NCBI RefSeq assembly: GCF_013372265.1
Contig: NZ_CP054051.1
Location: 1,946,596 to 2,010,595, forward strand
Reading direction: 5' to 3'
Source of the DNA: Aliarcobacter cibarius
GTDB taxonomy: Bacteria; Campylobacterota; Campylobacteria; Campylobacterales; Arcobacteraceae
Length of the DNA: 64,000 nt
This document shows, one piece after another, positions 47,502 to 56,358 of the stretch (position 1 is its first letter; each line of letters starts with the position of its first letter). The notes under the pieces are model-generated. The model searched no databases and was not told the DNA's origin. It worked only from the letters and a program-made list of their open reading frames with translations. A program made the translations under genes and the position numbers.

Positions 47502-48905
47502 ATGAAAAATATATATTTTTATGACTCATCAAAAAAAGCAAAGGTAGAATTTCTACCTTTAAAAGAGGGTATTGTAAAAATTTATGTTTGTGGACCAACA
47601 GTTTACGATAATTCTCATTTAGGACATGCAAGAAGTGCAATAGCTTTTGATTTACTTCATAGAGTTTTAAAAGCAAATGGATATGAAGTTATTTTTGCAA
47701 AAAATTTTACAGATATTGATGATAAGATAATTAAGAAAATGAATGAAACTGGTAAATCTTTAGATGAAATCACAAATTTTTATATAAATAATTATAAAAA
47801 TGATATGACTTCTTTAAATATTCTTCCAAATACTTTTGAACCAAAAGCTACAGAAAACTTAAATGCTATGCAAGAAATGATAGAAGATTTACTTAAAAAA
47901 GACATTGCATACAAAACTACTGATAGTGTATATTTTGATGTATCAAAAGATAACTTATATGGAACACTATCAAATCAAGCAAGTGATGATAAGTCAATAT
48001 CTAGAGTTGAAACTAATAATGAAAAAAGAAATAGTTCTGATTTTGCTCTTTGGAAATTTGAGAAAACAAATGATGTCTCTTATATCTCAAGTTTTGGAAA
48101 AGGAAGACCAGGTTGGCATATAGAATGTAGTGCCATGATTAAAAAACATTTGGCATATACAGATGAAGCTTTTCAAATAGATATTCACTGTGGAGGAGCT
48201 GATTTACTATTTCCTCACCATGAAAATGAAGCTAGTCAAACTAGATGCTCATCTGGTCAAAATCTAGCAAAATATTGGATGCATAATGGATTTGTAAATA
48301 TAAATGGTGAAAAAATGAGTAAATCTCTTGGAAACTCATTTTTTCTAAAAGATGTTCTAAAATCATACAGCGGAGAAGTTGTAAGATTCTATTTACTTAG
48401 CTCTTCATATAGAGCAGATATTAGTTTTAATGAAGAAGATTTATTAGTATCGAAAAAGAGACTTGATAAACTTTATAGAGTAAAAAAAAGAGTTTATGGT
48501 GTTTCTAGTTCATTGACAAATGAAAAATTTAGATCTTCTATTCTTGAAGCTTTAAATGATGATTTAAATACATCTTTAGCATTATCTATTATTGACGATT
48601 TTATAAATACTTCAAATGATAATCTAGATAAAAACCCAAAAGATAAAAATTTAAAACAAGAAATTGTTACTAATATAGAGTTTATTCAATCTATTTTAGG
48701 TTTTGGCGGAAATGATGCATATTCTTATTTTCAATTTGGTATTGATGAAAACAATAAACTAAAAATTGAAAAACTTATTGAACAAAGAACTGAAGCTAAA
48801 AAAAATAAAGATTTTACAAAAGCTGATAGTATTAGAGATGAATTAACAGCTATGAATATTTCAATTATGGATACACCAACAGGTGTTGTTTGGGAAAAAC
48901 TATAA
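47502..48905 (+). CDS. cysS: Cysteinyl-tRNA synthetase
   Basis: This class I enzyme charges tRNA-Cys. The catalytic signature is CGPTVYDNSHLGHARSAI (HIGH-like HLGH) with the zinc Cys ahead of it; KMSKSLGNS is the KMSKS loop; GWHIECSAM and HCGGADLLFPHHENE give zinc and active-site residues. The C-terminal anticodon-binding part is present, ending with TPTGVVWEKL. ATG at 47502 follows nusA's stop by one base; a TTG 21 bases upstream is less likely. Length is 467 residues. Confidence 0.95.
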   Translation: MKNIYFYDSSKKAKVEFLPLKEGIVKIYVCGPTVYDNSHLGHARSAIAFDLLHRVLKANGYEVIFAKNFTDIDDKIIKKMNETGKSLDEITNFYINNYKNDMTSLNILPNTFEPKATENLNAMQEMIEDLLKKDIAYKTTDSVYFDVSKDNLYGTLSNQASDDKSISRVETNNEKRNSSDFALWKFEKTNDVSYISSFGKGRPGWHIECSAMIKKHLAYTDEAFQIDIHCGGADLLFPHHENEASQTRCSSGQNLAKYWMHNGFVNINGEKMSKSLGNSFFLKDVLKSYSGEVVRFYLLSSSYRADISFNEEDLLVSKKRLDKLYRVKKRVYGVSSSLTNEKFRSSILEALNDDLNTSLALSIIDDFINTSNDNLDKNPKDKNLKQEIVTNIEFIQSILGFGGNDAYSYFQFGIDENNKLKIEKLIEQRTEAKKNKDFTKADSIRDELTAMNISIMDTPTGVVWEKL

Positions 48906-48921
48906 AAGCTAAATATAAAAA

Positions 48922-48953
48922 AAGGGACTAGAAAAAAACTTCTAGCCCCTTTT
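48922..48953. terminator. Bidirectional terminator between cysS and rpsR
   Basis: AAGGGACTAGAA and TTCTAGCCCCTT pair over 11 of 12 positions (one A-C mismatch) around an AAAAAAC-like loop, with A7 on the left and T4 on the right. It suits both convergent genes. Confidence 0.8.
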
Positions 48954-48973
48954 CAAATTCTTTTATAAATTAA

Positions 48974-49240
48974 TTATAAAAATGTTCTTGCGTATGCAGT
49001 ATCAGAAACATTTTGAGTATCAACAACATATGGAACTAAAGCCATGTGTCTTGCTCTTTTTATTGCTTTTTCTACCATTTCTTGAGCATTTTTAGAATTT
49101 CCAGTAAGTCTTCTAGGCATAATTTTACCTCTTTCACTCATAGAAATTTTTAATAACTCAGTGTTTTTATAATCAATGAAATCAACTTTCATTTCAGTAT
49201 ATTTACAAGATTTTTTTCCGTATTTTCTTCTTTCTGCCAT
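48974..49240 (-). CDS. rpsR: 30S ribosomal protein S18
   Basis: The 88-residue basic protein shows the S18 pattern: [40 protein letters not shown] and [17 protein letters not shown]. It pairs with S6 on the small subunit platform. It is the last gene of the rpsF-ssb-rpsR operon, 15 bases after ssb, and is closed by the hairpin at 48922-48953. Confidence 0.97.
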   Translation of the reverse strand: MAERRKYGKKSCKYTEMKVDFIDYKNTELLKISMSERGKIMPRRLTGNSKNAQEMVEKAIKRARHMALVPYVVDTQNVSDTAYARTFL

Positions 49241-49255
49241 TTTTTATCCTTTTTT

Positions 49256-49771
49256 CTAGAACGGTATTTCATCGTCTTCAATATCGATTTCAGGTACTCT
49301 TTGCTCAAACTTTTGCTTTTGAGGACTAGCAGCACCACCAAAATTATCATAAGAATTTTGATTGTTATATTGATTTTGTGGAATTTGGTTGTAGTTTTGG
49401 TTATATGACCCCTGATTAGAGTTATAACTACCACCCTCACTTGAAGATTTAGAATCTAACATTTTCATCTCTTCTACTCTTAATGAGTGTCTGTTTCTTG
49501 TAGTTCCATCTTGCGCTGTCCACTGTTCAAAAACAAGTCTTCCTTCTACTAAAACTTTAGAACCTTTTTTTAGGTATTGATTAGCAATTTCAGCTGATCT
49601 TCCAAAAAAGTTAATATCTAAAAAGCAAACTTCTTCTTTCTGTTCACCAGCTTGTGATTTATACTTATACGAAGTAGCAATAGCACTTTTAGAAACTGCT
49701 GTTCCAGAAGGTAAATATCTTAACTCGATATCTCTTGTTAAGTTTCCAACCATAATTACTTTATTATACAT
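49256..49771 (-). CDS. ssb: Single-stranded DNA-binding protein
   Basis: SSB coats single-stranded DNA in replication and repair. The OB fold covers residues 1-108 (YNKVIMVGNLTRDIELRYLP; DINFFGRSAEIANQYLKKGS; VEGRLVFEQWTAQDGTTRNR). A Gly/Asn/Gln/Tyr-rich linker follows, and the acidic tip ends DIEDDEIPF, the docking site for partner proteins. The gene is in the classical order rpsF-ssb-rpsR. Confidence 0.97.
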   Translation of the reverse strand: MYNKVIMVGNLTRDIELRYLPSGTAVSKSAIATSYKYKSQAGEQKEEVCFLDINFFGRSAEIANQYLKKGSKVLVEGRLVFEQWTAQDGTTRNRHSLRVEEMKMLDSKSSSEGGSYNSNQGSYNQNYNQIPQNQYNNQNSYDNFGGAASPQKQKFEQRVPEIDIEDDEIPF

Positions 49772-49793
49772 ATTAAGGTCCCTTTATTTTTAA

Positions 49794-50150
49794 CTATTTA
49801 GAAGCTTTTTTTGCTGCCTCATCACTCATTTTTGTCCAAGAAGTAATCTCTTTTTTAGATTCAAATTTAATAAATATAAATCTAATTAATTCTTCATTAT
49901 TTCTGTAATTTCTTTCAATTTCTGCAATCGCAGCAGCTGGAGCTCTGAAATATATTACATAGTAATAACCTCTTTTTTGCTTTTCGATTTCGTAAGCTAA
50001 CTCTTTAATACCGATATTATCTGTTGAAACAATTTCTGCACCATTTTTTTCAAAAAGTGCTTTAATTCCTTCTAACTGTGCTACAGTTTCTTCTTCAGTT
50101 AATGTAGGCTTTAAGATAAACATTGTTTCGTAATGTTTTAATTTTGACAT
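49794..50150 (-). CDS. rpsF: 30S ribosomal protein S6
   Basis: The 118-residue protein has the S6 fold: KHYETMFILKPTLTEEETVA, IGIKELAYEIEKQKRGYYYV and IRFIFIKFE. It heads the rpsF-ssb-rpsR operon. AAGGAG lies six bases before the ATG. The 84-base leader between holA and this gene can fold into a stem that resembles a site for S6-S18 feedback control. Confidence 0.97.
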   Translation of the reverse strand: MSKLKHYETMFILKPTLTEEETVAQLEGIKALFEKNGAEIVSTDNIGIKELAYEIEKQKRGYYYVIYFRAPAAAIAEIERNYRNNEELIRFIFIKFESKKEITSWTKMSDEAAKKASK

Positions 50151-50171
50151 TTATTCTCCTTATAGATTGTG

Positions 50172-50231
50172 CCGATTTTTCTTTACATTTCCCATTTCAT
50201 CAGCAAGGATTTATTTTTTGTAAAGTTTCGG
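50172..50231 (-). promoter_or_regulatory. Possible S6:S18-type regulatory leader of rpsF
   Basis: On the leftward transcript CCGA (50231-50228) can pair with TCGG (50175-50172), and CTTTACA (50225-50219) with TGTAAAG (50187-50181), giving one long hairpin with an internal loop. In many bacteria the S6:S18 complex binds a stem with a CCG element in its own leader. The CCG is here, but whether it sits in the right bulge is not certain. Confidence 0.35.
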
Positions 50232-50234
50232 ATT

Positions 50235-51215
50235 TTATCTAAATAAAACTGTAAATTTTCTTAGACTTGCTTGTAAATACAAATTTATATTATCTATTTT
50301 CCCAATTTTAAGTTCTAGTTCTAGATTTAAAAGATACTCCAAAATATCTTCAAAATCCTTTGGCTTCCTATTTATTGCTAATTTTGATTTTTTTTCCCAA
50401 ATATTTTTTGGAGGAATATATCCTAAAATCTCTTTTGGGTTTGCTTGTCCAAAACTTCTAGCATAAGAACTAATCATAAATAACTGTTGAACAAAAGATG
50501 TAATTTGATTTAAAATAAAAATTTCATTTGTTCCTTCTTCTAAAATTCCATTTAAATCTTCACTTATATCTTTTCCACTTAGCAAATCATGTAAAAAATC
50601 TTCAAAATTTACACTAGCCATACCAAAACAGTTTGAATCAACCATATTTATATTAACTAATTCATCTAAAACAGCTAATTTTTTGAGATCATTTACGCAA
50701 AGTGCCAAATCTGTTTTATGCATAAAATATAGATGGCTTAAAGCATTTAGTTCATATTTCATTCCTAAATTCTTTGCTTCAAACTCTAAAAAATTAATAG
50801 CTTCATTATCACTTGGCTGAAAAAACCTTACAAATGCAGAGTTTGTTTTTTCTGAAAAACTACTCTCCATAGTTTTAAAATCTGCATCACCTAAGCAAGC
50901 AATTATAAGCCTGCTATTTGGATTTGTATTACAAGCTTCAACTAAAGAATCTAACTCTTTTTTAGGAATTTTTTTATCTATTTTTATAAGCAATACATTA
51001 CTATTTGAAAACAATGAAGATTGAAGAAGCTTATTTTTAGCATCTTTAAAATCATACTCATCAAAATATAACTTTTCAATATCATCACCTTGTGCTAATA
51101 CTTTAGCAATATCCAAGGCATATCTTTCAATTAAATATATACTTTGTCCATAAAACATATATGATTTGTAAATTTTATTTTGCCTAAGGCAATTATCGAA
51201 TTCATTTTTATACAT
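50235..51215 (-). CDS. holA: DNA polymerase III delta subunit
   Basis: HolA opens the sliding clamp within the clamp-loader complex. The protein has the AAA+-like but nucleotide-free delta layout: YMFYGQSIYLIERYALDIAK, then DAKNKLLQSSLFSNSNVLLI, IDKKIPKKELDSLVE, and a helical C-terminal collar (FILNQITSFVQQLFMISSYA). The ATG at 51215 fits the family's MYKNEF start; a TTG at 51245 would add ten residues. AGGA stands 12 bases before the ATG, a rather long gap. The rpsF operon lies downstream. Confidence 0.82.
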   Translation of the reverse strand: MYKNEFDNCLRQNKIYKSYMFYGQSIYLIERYALDIAKVLAQGDDIEKLYFDEYDFKDAKNKLLQSSLFSNSNVLLIKIDKKIPKKELDSLVEACNTNPNSRLIIACLGDADFKTMESSFSEKTNSAFVRFFQPSDNEAINFLEFEAKNLGMKYELNALSHLYFMHKTDLALCVNDLKKLAVLDELVNINMVDSNCFGMASVNFEDFLHDLLSGKDISEDLNGILEEGTNEIFILNQITSFVQQLFMISSYARSFGQANPKEILGYIPPKNIWEKKSKLAINRKPKDFEDILEYLLNLELELKIGKIDNINLYLQASLRKFTVLFR

Positions 51216-51279
51216 AAGAAAATAATATCCTAAGTTTACTTTCAATATAATTTTTTAATTTAACAATAAAGGGGTTATT

Positions 51280-51657
51280 ATGTATAAAATTGTTCTACCA
51301 ATTTTAGGTTTTGAGGGGTCTTCAAATGTTTCTATTGAGAAAATTGATGAATTTTTCTCATTTTTAGTTTTAGAAGATAAAACTAAGATAACTATTGTAA
51401 ACATTAATGTTTTAAACAAAGTAAATTTTGATTTCGAAATAGATGAAAAAGCTCTTTCTGCGTTAAAAATCAAATCTAAAGAAGATTTCGATACTTATTT
51501 TGTTGTTGTATCTCAAGATCCAATTGAGTACTCGATTGTAAACTTAGTTTCTCCAATTTTCATTAATGAAAAAGAAAAATTAATTGGTCAATATGTAACA
51601 AATGAAAAGGTAGAGCCTTTCCTTGCTACAATAGACAAGTGCGCTACACTAAAATAG
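51280..51657 (+). CDS. fliW: Flagellar assembly factor FliW
   Basis: FliW binds flagellin and the regulator CsrA, linking filament assembly to flagellin translation. The 125-residue protein matches the family in VNINVLNKVNFDFEIDEKAL, ALKIKSKEDFDTYFVVVS and VNLVSPIFINEKEKLIGQYV. The start region (LPILGFEGSSN) corresponds to the usual GLPGFE stretch. AAAGGGG lies six bases before the ATG. It is not near the other flagellar genes or csrA, and its last 14 bases overlap the convergent rnr gene. Confidence 0.85.
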   Translation: MYKIVLPILGFEGSSNVSIEKIDEFFSFLVLEDKTKITIVNINVLNKVNFDFEIDEKALSALKIKSKEDFDTYFVVVSQDPIEYSIVNLVSPIFINEKEKLIGQYVTNEKVEPFLATIDKCATLK

Positions 51658-53491
51658 CAACTATTAGCTTCGTAGCTAAACAACAAGAAACTATTTTCAC
51701 TCTATGTTTTGAAAATAGTTTCTGCCCTTTATAATTTTCAATTACTAGCTTAAGCCCTATAACTTTATCATAACATACAGCTTTGGCTTTTTCTGTATCC
51801 ACTATTTTTACTTTAATTTCGTTTCCTATATTTGCTTTAGCCCATCTTGCATATTTTCTATCTTCAAAATCCCATACTAATTTATCTATTTTTCTCTCTT
51901 GATCTGAAATATGTGTACATATATCATCTAAATCCTTTGGTAATTTTTTACTTTTTAAAATACGATGTAATACTAAATCTGAATATCTTCTAATCGGACT
52001 TGTAAAATGAGAATAAGATTTAAATCCTAATCCAAAATGTCCTAAATTTTTTGAACTATATTTTGCTTGAGTCAAACTTTGAATAATAAGCTCATCAACT
52101 TCATCTCTTAACAATAACTTACTTGCTTCTTCTTGTATATGAGTAATTGTTTGATGAACATTATCTTTTATCTTTGCTTTTACTCCTAAAACATTAACAT
52201 CATCAACTAATTTAGATAAAGCTTTAAAATCAGGTTCTTCATGGATTCTAAATATACCCAAAGCTCCAACTTTCTTGCTAGCTTCAATATTTGCTAAAAG
52301 CATACACTCTTCTATTAGTTGGTGAGAAGCTGTTGATTTTTCTACTTCAATATTTTCAAGTAAATCATTTTTTAATTTTAATCTATTCTCTGCTGTTCTA
52401 AAATCATAACCATTTTTCAGTCTACTATCTCTAAAGTTTTTTGTAATTTTATATAGTGGTATTAAATAATCAAAAATAGTTTTTTCAACATCATTATATA
52501 AATCAAGCTTTCCATCCAAAACTCTATCTATTCTTCCATAAGAAAAATTTCTATGATTTTTTATAATTCCTGAAAACAATTCACTACTTTCAACTTTTAA
52601 CTTTTTTAAATCCAATTTCAATTTAAAAACATATGCATATCTATCTTGTCCCTCTTTTAGTGAACACAAATTTTCACTCAAAACAGATGGAAGCATAGGT
52701 AAAGTTCTACTTGGTAAATATATCGTTGATGATTTTTTAAATGCTAATTTATCTAAATCACTCCCTTCTTTTACAAAATATGACACATCAGCAATTGCTA
52801 CATACAATAAATTATTGATTTCATCAAAATATATTGCATCATCATGATCTTTTGCACTATTTGGATCTATTGTACAAAATGCTAAATCTCTCAAATCAAT
52901 TCTATTACTACTATCTTCTTTAAACTCTTCTACTTCAACTTTTTCTGTATTTCGATATAACTCTTCATACATATACAAACTTATAAATTCATCTATATTT
53001 GGTTCATTTAAATTACCAATAAATTTAATTTCATTGAACTCTTTATTATCTATTAACAAAACATCTTCATTTTTATACTTTTTTGTATTTTTACTTTTTA
53101 ACTCAATATTTTCTTTCAATGTAAAAAAAGAACCATCTTTTACATATACTAATATTTCAGCTTTTTTTCCTTCTATTACTTTTATAATCTTTGCTTTTAT
53201 TTTACTTCTTGGATTAAAAACTCTTTTTGCTAAAACTAAATCATTATTAAACGCTCCATTTAAAGCATCTAGTTCTAGTTTAATATTTTTTATTGGGGTT
53301 ACTAAATCTTCCAAGATAGCAAAATTCTTATCAATTTTTAAAATTCCAATTTTATATTTTGAATTTATTTCATAATTCTCACCATTTTTTATAATAACAT
53401 CATCTTTTATGTAGTCATCAATAAGCTCTTTTTCTTGATTTGAAAATTTAAACTCTTGTTCTGAAATTTTTTTGAATAACTCTTTTAACAA
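51644..53491 (-). CDS. rnr: Ribonuclease R family exoribonuclease
   Basis: RNase R degrades structured RNA 3' to 5'. The 615-residue protein has an N-terminal OB/cold-shock part and the RNB catalytic domain with AFCTIDPNSAKDHDDAIYFD (the four Asp), YVAIADVSYFV, LPMLPSVLSENLCSL and GFKSYSHFTSPIRRYSDLVL. The C-terminal S1 domain is short. The last 20 residues (HRVKIVSCCLATKLIVAILV) have two adjacent Cys. A 13-bp hairpin lies in the last 80 coding bases. The family's usual size is 640-800 residues, so this is a compact form. Confidence 0.9.
   Translation of the reverse strand: MLKELFKKISEQEFKFSNQEKELIDDYIKDDVIIKNGENYEINSKYKIGILKIDKNFAILEDLVTPIKNIKLELDALNGAFNNDLVLAKRVFNPRSKIKAKIIKVIEGKKAEILVYVKDGSFFTLKENIELKSKNTKKYKNEDVLLIDNKEFNEIKFIGNLNEPNIDEFISLYMYEELYRNTEKVEVEEFKEDSSNRIDLRDLAFCTIDPNSAKDHDDAIYFDEINNLLYVAIADVSYFVKEGSDLDKLAFKKSSTIYLPSRTLPMLPSVLSENLCSLKEGQDRYAYVFKLKLDLKKLKVESSELFSGIIKNHRNFSYGRIDRVLDGKLDLYNDVEKTIFDYLIPLYKITKNFRDSRLKNGYDFRTAENRLKLKNDLLENIEVEKSTASHQLIEECMLLANIEASKKVGALGIFRIHEEPDFKALSKLVDDVNVLGVKAKIKDNVHQTITHIQEEASKLLLRDEVDELIIQSLTQAKYSSKNLGHFGLGFKSYSHFTSPIRRYSDLVLHRILKSKKLPKDLDDICTHISDQERKIDKLVWDFEDRKYARWAKANIGNEIKVKIVDTEKAKAVCYDKVIGLKLVIENYKGQKLFSKHRVKIVSCCLATKLIVAILV
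51686..51723. repeat. 13-bp inverted repeat inside the 3' coding end of rnr
   Basis: AGAAACTATTTTC (51686-51698) and GAAAATAGTTTCT (51711-51723) are perfect inverted copies around a 12-base loop. On the leftward strand TGTTGTTT follows, which is terminator-like but lies about 40 bases before rnr's stop. Confidence 0.7.
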
Positions 53492-53558
53492 TTTTTATCC
53501 TTTTATTTACCTTATTATATAGTTTTTCTTTTAAATCTAATATTTAGTTTGATTTTTG

Positions 53559-53564
53559 TATAAT
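53559..53564 (+). promoter_or_regulatory. Promoter -10 box of ilvC
   Basis: TATAAT with TG directly in front (TTTTTGTATAATCTTC) lies 37 bases before the ilvC ATG. The upstream DNA is T-rich without a -35 box. Confidence 0.6.
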
Positions 53565-53588
53565 CTTCATAAATTTTTAAAAAAATAG

Positions 53589-54623
<1,035 letters not shown>

Positions 54624-54624
54624 T

Positions 54625-54654
54625 ATATTTTAAGGAATTTTTTCCTTAAAATAT
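54625..54654 (+). terminator. Hairpin after ilvC
   Basis: ATATTTTAAGGAA and TTCCTTAAAATAT make a perfect 13-bp stem around TTTT. The tail reads AATCTTCC, without a T run, so termination may be partial. Confidence 0.55.
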
Positions 54655-54666
54655 AATCTTCCTTAT

Positions 54667-55887
54667 ATGGCAAAAAAAAGATCAAAACTAAAAACTAGAG
54701 TACGTCAGACTAAAAGAAAACTATCAAGAAAAAAATTATCAAAACTATTTTTACTACTGGTAGCATCTATAATATTTGTATCAATTGGTTCATATTTTAT
54801 ATTTTTAAATGATAATAAAATTGAACAATCATCTGTACCAATAAAAGAAATTGAATACTCTCACAAACAAAATGAGAATTTAAATGAAAAAAAGATTTTT
54901 GACGAATTAAAAATCTTTGAAGATAAAAAAACTGAAGAAAATCCAACTAAAACTCCTGAAACAGGAAAAGAAGAACATTTTGAAGAAACAAACTTTGAAC
55001 TAGAGAAAAGTTATATTGAAGAAAACAAAGAAAATATAAATGAAAAAATTGTTCAAAAAATCGAAGAAATAAAAAAAATCAACGATGAAAAAATTATAAA
55101 AGATGAAAAAACTAAAGTAGAAGAAAAAAAAGAATTAACAGTCAAAGATAAAGAGAGTTTAACTAAAAAAGAACCTAAATATGATGATAAATCTATAATA
55201 ACTTCAAAAGATAAATTTATTCATGATCCAAAAAATAAACCAAAACTTGTAATAATCATTGATGATGTAAGTACTCAAAAACAAAAAGAGAGCATCTTAA
55301 ATATTGGTTATCCGATTACTATGGCTTTCTTGCCACCAACAAGTAAAAATAAAAATTCTGCCCAAATTGCAAAAGATGTTCCATTTCATATGATACATTT
55401 TCCTTTACAAGCTTCTAATGCATTTAAAGGTCCAGAAATTGGTACATTAACTATAAATGATTCATATGAACAAATCGAAGCAAGAGTTAAACAACTTAGA
55501 GAGTGGTATCCAAATGCAAAATATACAAATAATCATACAGGATCTATATTTACTGAAAATGATGAAGCAATGAGTAAATTATATAAAGCTTTAGCAAAAT
55601 ATAATTTTATTTTTGTAGATAGTAGAACTAGTCCAAAATCTGTTGCAAAAAAATATTCTGTAAAACACAATATGCCTTACATTGTAAGAAATACATTTTT
55701 AGATAATACTAAAGATTTTAACTCTATTCAAAATCAGTTAAAAGATGCTATAAGAATAGCTAAAAAACAAGGTTATGCAATAGCTATTGGTCATCCTTAT
55801 GATATTACATTTAAAGTTTTAAAAGAATCAAAACATCTTCTAAAAGAAGTTGAACCTGTACTTTTAAATAAGCTTCCATATTTATAA
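54667..55887 (+). CDS. Divergent polysaccharide deacetylase family protein (YibQ-like)
   Basis: The 406-residue protein has a basic N-terminus (KKRSKLKTRVRQTKRKLSRK), one membrane helix (about 27-46), a long Lys/Glu-rich linker (about 60-180) and a C-terminal domain of the divergent polysaccharide deacetylase (YibQ) family: KPKLVIIIDDVSTQK with the Asp pair, YPITMAFLPPTSKN, MIHFPLQAS, NNHTGSIFTEND, FVDSRTSPKS and AIGHPYDIT. The active site would face the periplasm; the substrate is unknown. No ribosome binding site is seen before the ATG. It follows the ilvC hairpin by 12 bases. Confidence 0.85.
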   Translation: MAKKRSKLKTRVRQTKRKLSRKKLSKLFLLLVASIIFVSIGSYFIFLNDNKIEQSSVPIKEIEYSHKQNENLNEKKIFDELKIFEDKKTEENPTKTPETGKEEHFEETNFELEKSYIEENKENINEKIVQKIEEIKKINDEKIIKDEKTKVEEKKELTVKDKESLTKKEPKYDDKSIITSKDKFIHDPKNKPKLVIIIDDVSTQKQKESILNIGYPITMAFLPPTSKNKNSAQIAKDVPFHMIHFPLQASNAFKGPEIGTLTINDSYEQIEARVKQLREWYPNAKYTNNHTGSIFTENDEAMSKLYKALAKYNFIFVDSRTSPKSVAKKYSVKHNMPYIVRNTFLDNTKDFNSIQNQLKDAIRIAKKQGYAIAIGHPYDITFKVLKESKHLLKEVEPVLLNKLPYL

Positions 55888-55892
55888 AAAAT

Positions 55893-55920
55893 AGATATAA
55901 TAATAAAATTTATTATATCT
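55893..55920 (+). terminator. A/T-rich hairpin after the YibQ-like gene
   Basis: AGATATAATA and TATTATATCT form a perfect 10-bp stem with an 8-base loop, followed by AGGATTTTTA. It is weak because it lacks G-C pairs, but it is well placed, five bases after the stop codon. Confidence 0.45.
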
Positions 55921-55956
55921 AGGATTTTTACAAAGACTTATAATAATTTATTAATC

Positions 55957-56319
55957 ATGGGTTCATTTGGAGCTAGTTGTGTATTACTTTTTGGTTTTCC
56001 AAAAAGTCCATTTTCACAACCAAGGAATGTCATATTAGGTCATTTTATATCATCGCTAACAGGACTATTTTTCTTAAATTTTATTGGAGATAATTATATA
56101 AGTATGGCATTAACTTTAGCAACTGCAATATCACTTATGATAGCAACAAGAACAGTTCATCCACCAGCAGGATCTAATCCAATTATAATATTTTTATTAG
56201 GTTCATCATGGGATTATTTAATATTTCCAACATTAATAGGTTCAATAATTTTAGTTGTTGTTAGTTTGTTTTACAATAACTTACACAAAAATAGAAGTTA
56301 TCCTGAATATTGGTTTTGA
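55957..56319 (+). pseudogene. HPP family membrane protein, 5'-truncated
   Basis: The 120 residues match the HPP transporter-like family: GSFGASCVLLFGFPKSPFSQ, PRNVILGHFISSLTGLFF and ATRTVHPPAGSNPIIIFL with the name-giving HPP. Only about three hydrophobic segments remain, because the ATG lies directly at the SFGAS motif and the usual N-terminal helix and lead (roughly 40 residues) are missing. Upstream the same frame is open back to the YibQ-like stop codon but without a start or a membrane helix. No ribosome binding site precedes the ATG, and a hairpin separates it from the gene before. It is likely a remnant. Confidence 0.6.
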
Positions 56320-56322
56320 GTT

Positions 56323-56353
56323 AAAAGAACTATAAAATTATTATAGTTCTTTT
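56323..56353. terminator. Bidirectional terminator between HPP remnant and murC
   Basis: AAAAGAACTATAA (56323-56335) and TTATAGTTCTTTT (56341-56353) form a perfect 13-bp stem around AATTA, with more T after it. It lies between convergent genes. Confidence 0.85.
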
Positions 56354-56358
56354 TTATT

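Noticed and set aside
49189-49440. 83-residue minus-strand frame overlapping the end of ssb and start of rpsR
   Set aside because: Shifted frame of the Gly/Asn/Gln-rich SSB linker; ssb and rpsR explain all the DNA.
53034-53375. 113-residue plus-strand frame inside rnr
   Set aside because: Low-complexity Phe/Leu/Ser shadow of rnr.
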